Program-made: the position numbers and the translations under genes
Assembly (NCBI GenBank): GCA_958299035.1
Contig: CATQJL010000112.1
Coordinates: 64,511,117 to 64,575,116, forward strand
Reading direction: 5' to 3'
DNA length: 64,000 bases
Source of the DNA: Cylicocyclus nassatus
Taxonomy: Eukaryota > Nematoda > Chromadorea > Rhabditida > Strongylidae
Part shown: piece by piece, positions 11,522 through 24,832 of the stretch
How the letters are laid out: every line of letters starts with the position of its first letter
Position numbering within the stretch: position 1 is the first letter of the stretch
The notes under the pieces: generated by a model
Database searches by the model: none
What the model saw: only the letters and a program-made list of their open reading frames with translations
What the model was told of the DNA's origin: nothing

Positions 11522-11699
11522 CCCTTTGACTCAAATGGCTTGGCGGCTGGAAGGCAGGGCTTCGTGACCTGATTTAGGTTAGATAATGGGTATCCGAGGG
11601 TATGCGCGCGAGAGAGACGCAGACTGTGTCGTGGCGAGAGCGGCCTTATTCAGGTCACAAAGCCCCGCCTCCTAGCCCCCAAGCCAGTTGAGTTGAAGG
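11522..11699. mobile_element. palindromic MITE family A, copy 1
   Basis: About 175 bp. The left arm (CTTTGACTCAAATGGCTTGG, then CGGCTGGAAGGCAGGGCTTCG) is mirrored at the right end (CCAAGCCAGTTGAGTTGAAG). The centre has GCGCGCGAGAGAGACGCAGAC. Other copies are at 14511, 37082 and 43704. No coding capacity; target duplication unclear. Confidence 0.75.
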
Positions 11700-11954
11700 T
11701 TACATATATTTACTGTATGTCCGCGAAGGCGAAAATGATGCCATTGAGTAGCCCTGCTCCCATTCTCTATTTGCCAGATATGGTCGTTTAGAAGGCGAGA
11801 AGAAAGTGTAATAAAGTTTACGAATCACCTTGATGGTGGTTTCAAAAGTTTTTTAAACTGGCTAGAATTTTTGATAGGAAGATTGCTGCCGTTATGGCAC
11901 CTCGTTAATGGATCAAAAAATTACAAAGAAATCGAGGAACGCTGCAAGATAAAT

Positions 11955-12230
11955 CTATCGGTGTTGCTGACACGCGTTCAGCTTTTTGTCGCAGCTCCCC
12001 TCAGAATTCCTTGGACCACCCTGCTTTACCAGCAGTAAACCGTCCACAGCAGTAGTTGTAAGAGTCGTCCGTCGCGAACACCTACATCCGATACGGACAT
12101 CTAACGAAGCGGTGGTTCCCTGGCCTCTGATGAAGACGAAAGCTTCGAAACGTAAGGCCAAAGGACCACCTAACAAGCTGTTCGGCACAACAATATTCGA
12201 CACTTACGAACATGCCAGGTTTAATGACTA
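11955..12230 (+). other. possible coding remnant, unassigned
   Basis: A block of balanced base composition with coding-like texture in more than one frame. The frame with SNEAVVPWPLMKTK then KRKAKGPPNKLFGTT is open up to a possible donor (CATGCCAG|GTTTAATG near 12221). Another frame gives acidic SLASDEDESFET followed by GTAAGG, interrupted by one stop upstream. I recognise no family. It may be an exon of an unknown gene or a decayed one. Confidence 0.22.
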
Positions 12231-12705
12231 CGGAACATGGAAGTTATTAGTTGTGCTATTGTATTTTGTAAAAATCGGTCAGGATGACTCCGTTCTTAGC
12301 CTCAAATTCAAATCGGTGCCTGAGTGTAAGCTTTTAAGCAAAACAATCCAAAACTAATTACGATACATGGCGAAGAGTCGAACGTGATTGGTTGATCCAT
12401 TTATTATCGTTTTCTTTTGCGCATGCTATGTTTTCCTTCTCCAAAAAATAGCTTAAAATGCGAAATATAACTTGTACAGAAAAGAGGGAATTTTAGTCTA
12501 AAAGGTGTTCTCACTTGAACGGAATAGAAGAAATTTTTGCGGATAAGATGAAAATTTTTAGGCATGATTGTAAAAATTATAGAAGGAAAAAAGACAGGAG
12601 AAGAAAACAATGTAATCCCCGGAAAAGAGCAAGTTTGAGATTCTCACAAAGCCTCTACATTTTCGATATGAATAATAAGTGCAGCAGAAACTGTCCGGGA
12701 ACATA

Positions 12706-13226
12706 TTAGATTGTCCCATAAGTTCCGTCCTTTTCAACTTTCACTCGCAATAAGTCATAAACTTCTTCTAGACAGGTTTCAAGGTACTATTTGATGAGCA
12801 TAGCAAGCTCTGCTAGGTAATGTTCTTGCTTTCGCACCAGTTCAAAATCATCTTGAGTTTGAAAACAAAAATAAGGAACCCAACCGCCGGAAACATAAAA
12901 AAATCTAACTCCGCCCAAAAAAATCCTAGGAAATTCCTAACTTGCAGCTATCTACAAGCTTTAGTTTTCGGGAAATATTCGTTTTAGTTAAGAATTTTTT
13001 AGAATATTTTCGGACGGAGTTATGATTTTTTTATTTTGCGGGCGGTTGGATCTTTTTAGTTTTTGGCTTCAGACTCGAGATGAAATTGAATGATGGTAGA
13101 GGCACCATCTAGTAGAGCTTGCTATGCTCTATCAAAAGGCACCTTGAAAGCTTTCTAGAAATAAAAAGTTCATGAAGTATTGCGACTGAAAATTGGAACG
13201 GACAGAACTTATGGGGCCCTGAAGAT
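12706..13226. mobile_element. mariner-like non-autonomous element, right end eroded
   Basis: Left end TTAGATTGTCCCATAAGTTC after TA (12704-12705). Right end is the diverged inverse (GGACAGAACTTATGGGGCCC). Arms share AGCATAGCAAGCTCTGCTAG facing CTAGTAGAGCTTGCTATGCT. About 520 bp, no coding capacity. Confidence 0.65.
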
Positions 13227-14510
13227 AAAACCAAATGGATTTAGATCATTTTGCTTTTTCTTTAAATTTAAAAGTGATAAAAAAATAGAATGAAATGAGG
13301 ACTGTGCAACTAAACACATTTCGAGCGGTCGATATTTGGCGGTAGTAGTCAGCATGTTGAATTTTGAATAAATATACAGTCGACCGTAGAAATTGTGAAT
13401 AAGGAGATACCATGGCTCAGAAAAACATTATAGATGAGTTAGCATGCACTTTGCGCAAAATTCTGCAGACTTGAGTCGATACATGCTTCATACTAATCCG
13501 AAATGAAAATGCCGTCTCGATCAAACAAACTGGATTAGTGCACGCTGTCTTTCCAAGCGTAAACAACCGTGTATTCTGCGAATGCGGTGTCACAAGAAGA
13601 CGCAAGGGTTCTATTTCAAAAAGTCGGTGGGAAAAACATACTGTCTCGAAGAATAAGATCAATATTTGCACAAAGCAGCTAACGCGCTTATCCAGCGATA
13701 TTCCGGTGGATCAGTCAAGAATTTCGTGAAAATTGGGCGTCATTCCTGCCAATTTTTAGTCTATAAGAGAAACAGTTGTTTAGGGTGTGACTACACATAT
13801 CAAAAAAAAAATAATCAGATACTGAGTACTGCCATCCAGACGGGTATGTCGCCCGCAGTGACACATGATTTTGACATCGAAAGCTTGTTTGTTCAGTAGT
13901 CCGCGCTACTGACACTTGTACATAATCCCGGTGCAGCTCGGGGTGAAAACGCAAATCAGCAGAGGTAGAGTTGAATGGATCGATAAGTATGTTTACAACG
14001 CAAGATAGGTTCTTTCTTTTCCGGAGTGGTAGAATTTTACGGCGTTAGAGGTGAAAGAAAAGACAGTGACAGCACTGATTGAGAAGCCTGAACTAATTAC
14101 AAGAGAGTGGAGGCTACGCGGACGTCTAGCACCAGGCTGTGATGCAAAGCGTTGCGTGGCTTGTTGGAGTTGTCCGCCCCTCTTTTGTCGACAAACGTCT
14201 TCTACCTTGCCTAAGCATCCCAACCGCCACCTCAGACTCAAACTTGCGCATTAAATCTATCTTCGAACTCTAGTCCAGATCGTACTTTTCTTTGGACTTA
14301 GCATCCTCGAGTAAGGTACAGGGTACGGTCTGGGCTGAAGTTCGGAGTCAAACTTCTCGACATCAATGAACTGTACGAGCTTCCTCTTTGGGCAATGGCT
14401 CGAGGCCCTTCAATTATCCACGTAAGCACCTCAGGTACCTCATTCACCTGACTACTTTTTTTATTGGTATTATTATTACTTACTAAATTTTTCTGTGCAG
14501 ACCACATACC

Positions 14511-14666
14511 GTTTGATTCAACTGGCTTGGAGACTGGAAGGCGGAGCTTCGCGATCTAATTAAAACTAGAGAATGATCACGGAGCACGTTCGCGAGAGAT
14601 ACGCAAAATGCATCGCGGGTGCGAGCGGTCGTCGTCTTCCAGCCGCCAATCTCGTTGAATCAAAGA
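14511..14666. mobile_element. palindromic MITE family A, copy 2
   Basis: Starts GTTTGATTCAACTGGCTTGG and ends TCTCGTTGAATCAAAG. Same family as 11522, 37082 and 43704, shortened and diverged in the centre (GTTCGCGAGAGATACGCAAA). Confidence 0.72.
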
Positions 14667-15113
14667 GTAACTATTATTGGCGTTCACCAGCGCTCTGCCA
14701 CAAAACTCATAGTTACGAAACCTATACTTTCCTAAAGCTTTGCTCATAGAGGCTAATCAATATGCTCTGAAGTCTAGTGATATCATGTGAAGAGTCGTTT
14801 TTCTGGAGCTACGGTAGGTGTACGTCTTAAGACATACTGAAACTGCATGCATGTTGGACATGCTGCTCGCTGTTCACATTTTCCACATATCGAACATAAA
14901 GCTTACTGCATTTTCAAAAAAAAAAGACTCCGTACCGTACATCTACCATGATCACTCCACTACATGTTACCGTAGCCCTGCATAGATATCGTAATGTATA
15001 TCAAGTAACGTCTCCCTTCTTCTATGGTGAATTTCAGCGATTTCTGAGAACATCGTACACAGTAGCGGTCGTGAGATGATTTTCGGGATGGGGGTGGGAT
15101 ATAATAGGTTGGA

Positions 15114-15915
15114 AACTAAGTTTTGCAACTGGTCTCATAACTTCCCTCTCACTCAACATGGCGCACTCAAATTTTGCCACTGCGTTTGTTATTACGTAAG
15201 CTACAAGCGCAGTTGCCGTCCTACCAAATTCTGACGTCGCAGTGAGGGTTACGGTAGGTGTATGGTATGAAGGGGGAAAATTCAAAGTTTGACGGATTTG
15301 GCTGAAACTTGGCATAGGGATGTTATCCGACATGCTGATCACGAAAGCGATAGTGAAATTGCGTGATAAGGACTTTTTTGTAGGATTACTGTAGGTGTAC
15401 GATATGGGGTCTCACCCTAAACAAGGAAAAAGGCGTTGATTCAACAAATGAATATGATATTCGCGTTCGGCAGGTCAAATAACCTTACTAAGTAAAGTTT
15501 CGGCGGAATTTGAGCTTCGGACTCTTTAGTCATTGACGGTCGTCCCCAGCAGCTCTTGCGTACATCGACTCGTTCGACTTTGTGAGGACGCCAAATCTCG
15601 ACAAGTCATTAAATTTTGTTTCTTTCTTAATAGGCCAAAGGAGCCAACCTCCAGCAATAATTTGTAGACAAATACAGATTACTGCGCATGGTCTAGGCTG
15701 CCAAAGGCTTCATTTTAGCTTAAAACTCCAAAAATTCTCAAATTTTACTAGTTTTCGAAAAACATCCGTAACTTTTCCATTTCGTGTTCAATTTTAGACA
15801 ATTTGTGCTCACTTGTAGCTCACATTGCCTTCTACATAATGTCAAAGTTTGAGTGCGCCATATCTAAAGAGAGTGAAGTTATGAAACCAGTTGCAAAACT
15901 TAGTTTCCAGCCTAA
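15114..15915. mobile_element. mariner-like non-autonomous element
   Basis: Left end ATAGGTTGGAAACTAAG and right end CTTAGTTTCCAGCCTAA, flanked by TA. The arms include GTTTTGCAACTGGTCTCATA mirrored by TATGAAACCAGTTGCAAAAC and continue past 15200 and before 15820. About 800 bp, no transposase. Confidence 0.7.
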
Positions 15916-17128
15916 TAAAAGAAATATCTTACAAATTTTGTAACGCTAAATTAAAATTCTGAAGGATTGGACTCTCCATTACTTTTTAGCAAAAACAAAT
16001 CACTTGAACAAGTTTATGAATTGAAAAAACTGATAGAAAGTAGAGTAAGGAGCATATTTATAGAAAAAATCATGTTGCGACTGAAAAAGCGCCAGTCTGA
16101 GTCTGGGGTGGCTCTTAAGACTGAAAATTGAAGCTCAAAGATGGAAAGGATGGAAGAGTAGGGATTGGTTTGAGTTATTGCTGCGCCATTATTTGCACTT
16201 TGCAAAAACAATGCAGGATTGAGGGAGGAGTGAGGGTGGATGAGTTGGGGCTGGGGTGGCAATAATTCTATGGTTAATGGGTCAGTAAGGAGCCATCTGA
16301 TGAGGGAATAAACCTCGTCTCCTATCGACTGAATCGATATATCGATTTTGTGAAAGATCTTCTTACAACACACTTTTACATCTTCGGCTAGGATCTAATC
16401 TGTCATTACAGTTTCATAGGAAGATATATAGCTGTGCTTGCAAATCCATAATTATCATTTACTACAGAATAGCTAGAGGGAACAATATTTTCAAATGCCT
16501 ATACGTACAAAGCCATAGACGAAAATCAGACGGTAAAATTTTCTCATTAATTTTAATTCATTTCTTGCGTTGTCAGAAGAATAATTCAGATGATGCCGCC
16601 ATTTATTCTGATATGAGTTGATGAGACTGACAATACCGGCACTTTTAAAAGCGAGAAAGGAAAACTGAAAGGGTTTCTTACGCGGGGACCAGTTCTCGCC
16701 TCTGGTAATAGCAAATCATACGAACCAAAAATGGCGAAAAATTCGCGATTGTTCTGCCAAAAGTTGTTCTGGAAGGGTAAAACTTGACCTAAACAGAAAA
16801 AGCCTCCGAATATCCCCCCGAGGGATCAAAGGCTGCGAACGATTTGCTGATAAGATGTCGACGAGGTGATTTCGAGTGCTTCGACGCGGCGTTGATGTCC
16901 TAGGTGGGCGTGGCTTTCGAGAGCTCACATGCGCGTATACACACCATTCGTCGTTGACACAAATACAAACAACGAACAGCTCGTCCGTGCTTGGGATTAG
17001 CAGTCATTTCATGAGTGTCATGGAACTTGATTGAAATGGAAAATATTATAGATAGATTTGAACGTAAAAATTGACATCGAACTGGGCATGCAAAACTTTC
17101 AGGGTCACTTGAAGAATTTGTCTAAAGT

Positions 17129-17710
17129 AATGCTACAGTACGGCTACCGTAACCTCGCGTTTAGATTAACAATTTATCGATGCTAATACCACAAACTGAA
17201 ACTCAATTAGGTAGATTTTTTTACTTTAACACCATTTTTTGAGATTAACATTTTTGGAATAAATATGACATCTAAAACTGCTGTCATTTTTAAGGACTTC
17301 GGGTAGAATGACGTACCGTACAGCTACCGTAACCCAAGCACTTACTGTTAAAAATAGTTATATGTAAGAGCAATTGATTGAAAATCCCCAAAGTTGAATC
17401 ATTCTATAGAAATCAATGGAGTAAAAATATAGAATGCCTTGGAAGAAAGAATGATACAGTATAGTTATCGTAACCTTGCCAAAAATATAAAGAGAAATTT
17501 GAGAGATAAAGACGAAAAGGAGTAGAGGGACGTATAAATATGTACACAAGTAACATTAGATTCGTAATGTGGAATGGATATAAACGTTGTTATTTTGTTT
17601 CAGATACAGTAATTGGTACAAAAAAGAGTTATACTAAACGGGGTAGAGAGACAACTAAAGGAAGTCATCTTAAAAATGTTAAGGTAGAGAATGATACAAT
17701 ACAACTGTCT
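17129..17710. repeat. diverged repeats carrying TACCGTA motifs
   Basis: A pattern of AATGNTACAGTANNGNTANCGTAACC recurs near 17129, 17308, 17450 and, decayed, 17690. Isolated TACGGTA/TACCGTA motifs are scattered through the window (9912, 14811, 15252, 17314, 18553, 33293), as is common in Caenorhabditis non-coding DNA. No function is claimed. Confidence 0.4.
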
Positions 17711-17812
17711 AAACTCTGATTGTGAGAAAAAACCATACCATTACTGTCCAAAGGATTTTTAAGAAGCAGCACTAAGCTATCATTTCATTTTGATTGATTA
17801 TATTAGGTTGAA

Positions 17813-18512
17813 CCGAAAGTTCTGTCCCTCCATTTTCAAAAATTCGTAACTTCGCCAGATTTCAACGGATTTGCTTGCTCGTAATTTTATTAGAAAGAAT
17901 AGATCTTCCGCTTTCAAGCCCTGTTTTGCGGAGCTTCTGTTTCACACTGAGTGCCGAGATAAAAATGGAAAACTAAGACTATGTAAACTTTGACCATTTT
18001 AAGTTAGGTCACCAAAAATCTGGAATGCTGCAGAAAAATCTGAAATCGTCAGTACATATGTTTTTTGGCCTACCCTTTGCATCTGTGAAAAGTTTGTGTT
18101 GTTTGGACATCTCTGTGAGAAGTTATGAATATCGAGTTTACTATGGATAACGCCAAAATTAATTAATTTGGCAATTTTCGTGAAAATCATAACTTCTCGC
18201 AGAAACGTCCAAACAGCGCAAACTCTTCACAATTGCAAAGAGTAGGCCAAAAAACATATGTACTGACGATTTCAGATTTTTCTGCAGCATTCCAGATTTT
18301 TGGTGACCTAACTTAAAATGGTCAAAGTTTACATGGTCTTAGTTTTCCATTTTTATCTCGGCACTCAGTGTGAAACAGAAGCTCCGCAAAACAGGGCTTG
18401 AAAGCGGAAAATCTATTCTTTCTAATAAAATTACGAGCAAGCAAATCCGTTGAAATCTGGCGAAGTTACGAATTTTTGAAAATGGAGGGACAGAACTTTC
18501 GGTTCAACCTAA
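17813..18512. mobile_element. fully palindromic mariner-like element, 700 bp
   Basis: TA-flanked (17811-17812, 18513-18514). Starts TTAGGTTGAACCGAAAGTTC and ends with its exact reverse complement. The two halves match nearly base for base along their whole length (for example AGAAAAATCTGAAATCGTCA facing TGACGATTTCAGATTTTTCT), leaving a short centre near 18160. No coding capacity. High arm identity implies recent copying or arm homogenisation. Confidence 0.85.
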
Positions 18513-18611
18513 TATAAAATGACAAATATCAAAATGGTATAGTACACTTACCGTAATCCACGCACTTAGGTCGCGTAATCATTAGCGAGCACAAGGGTGA
18601 ATCGTACTTTA

Positions 18612-19002
18612 AAGGCAGCGTCCGGGCAGATACGAAAATGTAGGGTACAGGGGCGCCCGTCCTGATAAGGCTCTTGCCCAGCTGGCAATGCACCAGTTTG
18701 CTTCTGAAGCGAGAAATTCGCTTCAGAAGTGGCGTCCGGAACGCCCCGGCGACAGGGACGAGTTATTCCGACAAGCTAGAGTGCGCATACCGCACACAGT
18801 CAATACGTAGGGTCCCACAAAGACTCTGCGTCTTAACCTTGGCGGCGCGGCAAATTTCAAATCAAGAGCTTCTGGAAAAGCCCGTTTTCGCCGTTTTCGT
18901 GCCTTTCAACTGCATTTTTAGAATCAGCGGGAGGAATACGGGAGGAATAAGCCCAGGCAAGCGAAAAAAATTTTATTCGAAATTTTGCCCGGACGCTGCC
19001 TT
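18612..19002. mobile_element. 391 bp inverted-repeat element with TTA duplication
   Basis: Starts AAGGCAGCGTCCGGGCA and ends TGCCCGGACGCTGCCTT, flanked by TTA at 18609-18611 and 19003-19005. A 3 bp TTA duplication suits PIF/Harbinger-type or Tc4/Tc5-type elements. The short frame inside (18674-19006) runs into the terminal repeat and is not a gene. Confidence 0.7.
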
Positions 19003-19084
19003 TTAGACACACAAATACACCGTAGCATCATCCTAATCGTTTTATCATATTTTGGCCTTGAAACGGGAATAATTTGCGGAAATA

Positions 19085-19819
19085 TTAGGTTGTCCCGAAA
19101 GTTCGTTCGCACCATTTTCAAAAAGTCATAACTTCCTTCCCTCACAATGATTTTGCGCATTTCAAATTTCATTAGAAAGCGTAAAGCATGTAGTTTCCAA
19201 AAGTCCCTTGGCGACTTTCCAGCATATTCAGATTGCAGAGATAAAAATGAAAGAGCGAGAACATCTCAAATTCGGAATTTTTGAGCAAAAATTCTAATAA
19301 TCTAGAAACTGCGCGATAAAATCCGGAAAAGCCATTATCATAATTTTTCTTATATTTGATTACTAAGTGAGTTAAGTTTGTGCTGATCGAGCTCTTCTTT
19401 TAAAAGTTATGATTTTTTGAAAAAAATGCCGAAAAATCAGTTTCTTTAGAATTCTTAGGAAAGTGATTTTTCGGCATTTTTTTCAAAAAATCATAACTTT
19501 TGAAAGAAGAGCTCGATCAGCACAAACTTAACTCACTTAGTAATCAAATATAAGAAAAATTATGATAATGGCTTTTCCGGATTTTATCGCGCAGTTTCTA
19601 AATTATTAGAATTTTTGCTCAAAAATTCCGAATTTTAGATGTTCTCGCTCTTTCATTTTTATCTCTGCAATTTGAACATGCTGGAAAGTCTCCAAGGGAC
19701 TTTTGGAAACTATGTGCTTTACGCTTTCTAAAAAAAATTTGAAATGCGCAAAATTATTGTGAGGGAAGGAAGTTATGATTTTTTGAAAGTGGTGCGAACG
19801 AACTTTCGGGACAACCTAA
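19085..19819. mobile_element. fully palindromic mariner-like element, 735 bp
   Basis: TA at 19083-19084 and 19820-19821. Starts TTAGGTTGTCCCGAAAGTTC and ends with its reverse complement. Arms of over 300 bp are nearly identical up to a small centre near 19447. No coding capacity. Same terminal family as 17813, 21314, 34652 and 62534. Confidence 0.85.
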
Positions 19820-20079
19820 TAAATTGATAGTAAACAATAAGAAACTGTAAAGATTTCTAATTGATTTCAGAATTATGGCAAAAACTGAAAATCTAATCTT
19901 TTTCAAATTTTTTGCCTTGATACGCATTCTTTGCTGAACGAAGTAGATTTATGATGAAGAAAAGGAGAGATGATAATATTTGGATGTTGTTTTTCGCTCT
20001 TTGTTCACCGAAAAAGGGAAGGTAGAGCTCTAAAAAAATCACGAAATTTTGATTTAGTTTATTCATAAATAATGCTTTC

Positions 20080-20640
20080 ACTCGGAAATGAAAACTTAAA
20101 CTCAGAGATTAGGAACAGTTGTCCGGAGGAAAAGCGCTAACAGCTTCAGCAGTCAGTCTGTCATTGTTGAGATGATCGAGTCTCGCGACTAGTCGCATTT
20201 CTGGCGAAATTGAGCACGAAGAGCTTTAGTGAAGGGAGCATTGGGTCTGCGGGGATTATCTATCTTCACGAACGCATCGATAAAACTTCAGGAGTGGGGC
20301 CATTTCTATTGCAGTATGCGACCAAATTATCATAGACCTTTGTGACAGAATTTGGTAGCAGATTCGGCCCTAATCGCTTTTCTTATGGCACTTTTCAATT
20401 TTTGAACTCAAAGGGCTTTTGCCCTCTAGCTTGCAAGTTGCGAACACAAGAGTGATGTTGAAATTAGTCCCCAAAGCAGTGTTGGTGGAGTGCTGTTCCC
20501 TAGAGATAGTAGATCGGATAGGCGCTGATGGAGAACTAGGTGGCTTTTTGAGGATGCTGAGCATTGACTGCATTTGCAGAAAAGAATGGAGAATGATTGC
20601 TTCAAAGCAGCTCAGTCAAGAAGTGCTCTGAAACTCCTAG
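20080..20640 (-). pseudogene. possible decayed protein gene, unassigned
   Basis: The minus strand carries several coding-like pieces in different frames: an ATG-initiated segment at 20419-20573 (MQSMLSILKKPPSSPSAPIR), then near 20270-20180 a segment with DAFVKIDNPRRPNAPFTKAL, and near 20180-20110 one with LDHLNNDRLTAEAVSAFPP ending in a stop. The intervening sequence has in-frame stops and no clear splice sites, so a relic is likelier than a live multi-exon gene. The plus strand is also open at 20419-20631, which weakens the case. I recognise no family. Confidence 0.3.
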
Positions 20641-21313
20641 TTTGACAGATTCACCAAGAAGTTTTAATCGAAAGTAGAAAGGATTAAGGCTTATCGTCAA
20701 CGCAACTCCTCTCTTGGACTCTAGTCCAAGTTCCCGTCCAAATACGTTGAGTTCTTATTTTTGAATTCTGGTTTTGTGGATCTAGTTCTTAAGGAATTTC
20801 AAGCTTTCTGCTTGTAAGAATAGCGGAACGTAAACCAGACTCCACGGCTCAAAAGTATTTCCAATAACGACCCAAAGATATCACAGTCTTTCTCAGAACA
20901 AAATTTACAATGGACTTGAACTGACTTTTGATTTTTGCTGCATTATGTTCTATGATAATTTCATCGTTCTCGATGTGGCACGCCGTGAGCATATGAATAA
21001 AGAAATAAATAAGTAATAATTGATAATACATAAGTATTTGGTACAGGCAAAAGGCTTGATTCAATTCTCGAGAGTTGGAGCGCATATTCAGGTACATCAT
21101 CATATTTCTGACTGCTCAAAAAATATCAACTGCGGGTAAAGGGATCGAAAGGCTGGTAACTATGATTCTCTAGGAAATCAAAACTTGCTGTAATACTCGA
21201 CACTGTTAAATTTGAAAAAGTGAAAGCGAATGTCACCACTGCGCAACATCTTGCTGAGAGTTGATGATATAATCTTTTTTGGCTTTTTGTGCACTCGTTC
21301 CATGAAGATTATA

Positions 21314-22161
21314 TTAGGTTGGCACGAAAGTTCTTGCGTAATCCAAACATAATTCAATAACTTTTCAAAGACTAAACCTAAATTCACAATCTTGTATGCT
21401 AAAAATATTAGGAGCCTTACGCTTCATGATGGATGTTAAAGCATAAGATTCCAAGCTGGACATCAAGAACGAAGCTCTCGAATATGGGGTTTCAAATTTT
21501 GGAATTTTGAGTTTAGTGCCAGAAAATCGCAGAGTGCCGCTAGCTAGCCGAAAAAAATCTGTAGAATTTACTTACACAACAAAAGTCCATATGTCACTTT
21601 GGAAGGCTTTGATCTTGCACAGTGAAGTAAAAACAAAAAATTCGTGAAATATGTCATGCGGAAAGAATCCCCTCATGTCCGCAGTTTTCCGGCGAAAACA
21701 CTTTTTTACAATCGAGAAAACGTCGCAAGGCTCTAAATAGGCACTATGTCTAATTTCTGGTTGCAAACTGTGTTTCTGTGGAAAAATTAGAGCGATAAGG
21801 AGATTTGTCCTGTGAAATGAGAAATTCCACAAATTTTTTGTTTTCGCATTTCGATGCGAGATCAAAGCCTGCTAAAATAACGTATGGACTTTTGCTGTGT
21901 AAGTAAATTCTACGAATTTTTTTCGGCTAGCTAACGGCCCTCTGCGATTTTCTGCCACCAAACTCAAAATCACAAAATTTGAAGCCCCATATTTGAGAGC
22001 TTCTTTTTCGACGGTTAGCTCATGGAATGTTGTGCTTGAACTTCCTTCATGGAGCGTGAGACTTCTAATATTTTTTGCAACAAGGTGGTGAATTTAGTTT
22101 CAGTCTTTGAAAAGTTATTGAATTGTGTTTGATTTACGCAAGAACTTTCGTGCCAACCTAA
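21314..22161. mobile_element. fully palindromic mariner-like element, 848 bp
   Basis: TA at 21312-21313 and 22162-22163. Starts TTAGGTTGGCACGAAAGTTC and ends with the inverse. Arms reach about 350 bp and include TTTACTTACACAACAAAAGT mirrored near 21900. No transposase. Confidence 0.83.
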
Positions 22162-22169
22162 TATCACAC

Positions 22170-24820
22170 TTCAGAGATCAGATACTATACTATTCAGTTG
22201 AGCGATGGTCAACCGAATGGTATTTGCTATCGAGCGATCACGCTTCAAAGGGCAAAGATCTTTTTGGAACTCTAAATTTATCGAAAAGAATATTTCGAAC
22301 TTGGCTAAACGGTGATCTCTTCGGCAATATCTGACTAATAATGACTGATATGTGTGTCAGTAGATACATAAAAGCAAAGTTATTTGCGTAGCTAATTGAA
22401 ATTGAAAGATAATACAGATTTTGAAATTTCATTTTTACCTAGTAGTGAACTGCGATAGTGGGTCGATATTTTCCTTTTTTTCATGAAGGCAGAATACAAA
22501 AAAATGTCGAGAAAGCGAAATAGGCTGGCTTTAGCGGAAACGGGAGAAAACTCTCCCAGCGTGAGAGCTCTCAGAAGCTAAAAGATCCGCCACTGACGTC
22601 TTCGAAACGAAACTTGGTTGGAAATTTCACAAAGATTTCCAATAGTCCAGAATTTTCAGAGAATTAAATTCAAATTTGATGTCACGCTAGTTGCGAGTAC
22701 GATGCTATAGATTTGGATGAAGATTCGCGATGGGATGCAATTCCACTTGAGATAGCTCTAACTCAATTCCTTGGAATAAACGAGCTAGTGATGACCGTCG
22801 GTTTGGTAGAGACACTCAACTGACCACTATAGCATCCAGCAAAAAGCCGAACACATTTAGTCGAATGAAGAAGAACTTCTGGGTCTCTTTATACACTGAT
22901 ACTAAACCGCCGCTCAAAAGTGTATCACTACCTTGAGACCCAAAAATCTCTTCAAAAATGGCTCGGAAAAAACTTACGGAAAATCGTTTGCGTGCAATCC
23001 CCTCCACGAATCCAGAATAGAATAGTGAACAGCACAAGAAATTTCCTCATCCTTTCTTCGACATTTTCCTGCAATAAAATCACTTTACGATTCGCTTTCT
23101 TTTGGAAATAAGGAGCAAGAGACTAAAAGGAAAAAGAAACATTTTGAACAAAATTTATCACGCAGATGGCGAACGCATAAAAGAAAACTGGCAAGCTCAC
23201 AGTGGATAAATTACAAACAGCTAGATTACAATAATATAGAATTATCAAATAGTATAGCGTAGTCCTTGAAAAGTCACAACAAAAAATTCGCTGATATTTG
23301 TTCTGGGAAATTCTCAAGATCATTGGAGAAGATTTAATTCATTCTCGAAATGTGTTCCAAAGGCTGTCTGTACAGAATATGATCTTGAAAATATCTGTTC
23401 AGCTCAAAGACACCTAGGATCAACTACAAACTAACATTGACAGCATATCAAGAATAGCTTTTTAACTCACTGCTGAATTTAGCCCAACAATCCAAAATAT
23501 CGCAGAAATGGTCATAGTTTTAAAGATCTCCAAGAGACGTACCCGTGCACATTTTTTCGCACCTATGCATGTTCTTTCTATCTTTACAGATGAGTTATAA
23601 AATTTAAAAAACAGCCTAGATGCTCAATGAATCAATGAAGTGTAATGGGAGAGAAGCATGAAAACGATGTTCAACGAGGATTCACGAAATGAGAAATGAA
23701 GAAGCTCGAGATTCTCTGATGAAGCAATCAGGAGCAGATTACCCGTATGGGATGTAAGATGATGAACTCGGCAAGTTCCACGGGGTCTGAAATGCATGTG
23801 AACTGCACAAGATGCCGAGCAGCATGGGATTTTATCATATTAGATTTTGAAGCAGAACTTGTTGGGCTTCAAGAAGTAGTATTTTCTAGCGTATGGAGAC
23901 GACGATCTTATCGCATCTGATTGCTTTTATTGTTTTGTTTATTCATGGTTCCATACGCTCAAAGACATTCCAAAATAAAGACCAAAGCTGGAATCTGCTT
24001 CAGTCGTTATCGCTTGCTCAAATCTACATTAGTATCCAATAAAATATTTGCTAAGCTACGGACAGAATTAAATAAGATCAAGTCCGACAAAAACATTTCA
24101 AAAAGTTGAGCAAAATTTCCTCCCAGGGCTGAAGCAATAGACATGAAGATAAACCATGAAGAAATTGTATGAATATAGCACTCATAAGAGTGACGAGCAG
24201 CATGTGTTAGCGGTTGGTTGTATGGCTGACATAGTCGTCGTTCCCTAGGGATATGTAGCCAGATCGGGAAAATATCCATTAGCGAACGGCTAACGAGCAA
24301 ATTTGCAAGTATTACTGTGTGCAGTGGACACAGAGGAAATTTTAGGGAGGGGGGGGGACGGGAGCCATTCGGGGATTTAGCTTTTTAGAAAACGAAGAAG
24401 AAGACGAAAGTCTGGTGCCTACACTGCAGAGATGACGCACTAATCGATATATCGATTGGAAAGAGTTCGAGTAGCAATTAGGGAGCAAATAGGAAAAAAT
24501 GTCAGTTTAAAGAGGGGAGCCGTATAAGGGAAATCAATCTATCGATTTAAAGGTGTAGCCATTATAGATCAGTGGGATTAACGCAGAGATTTGCCAATCA
24601 AATGATCGGAACGAAAAGCAAGAGCCATTAGAGAAAAGTATTTCGGTTAAAATATCGGAACGAAAATCTTCCACAATAAACTTTTCTTGTTGTTTTTCAT
24701 CCATGAATTTTGATAGAGAATTAGTGCAAAGCTTCTACCACATAACGTCTATTCAGAATTAGTTGGTAGCAGTATTAAAAACAATGTTGTAGACAGTACT
24801 ACAGAGTACATGCGCTCTCA
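22170..24820. other. stretch with no recognised feature
   Basis: AT-rich DNA with short open frames on both strands but no domain, splice chain or strong repeat. A run of nine G lies at 24349-24357. Confidence 0.4.
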
Positions 24821-24832
24821 TAAATTGTCCAA

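Noticed and set aside
18674..19006. 110-codon frame in the TTA-flanked element
   Set aside because: It runs into the terminal inverted repeat and has no transposase motif.
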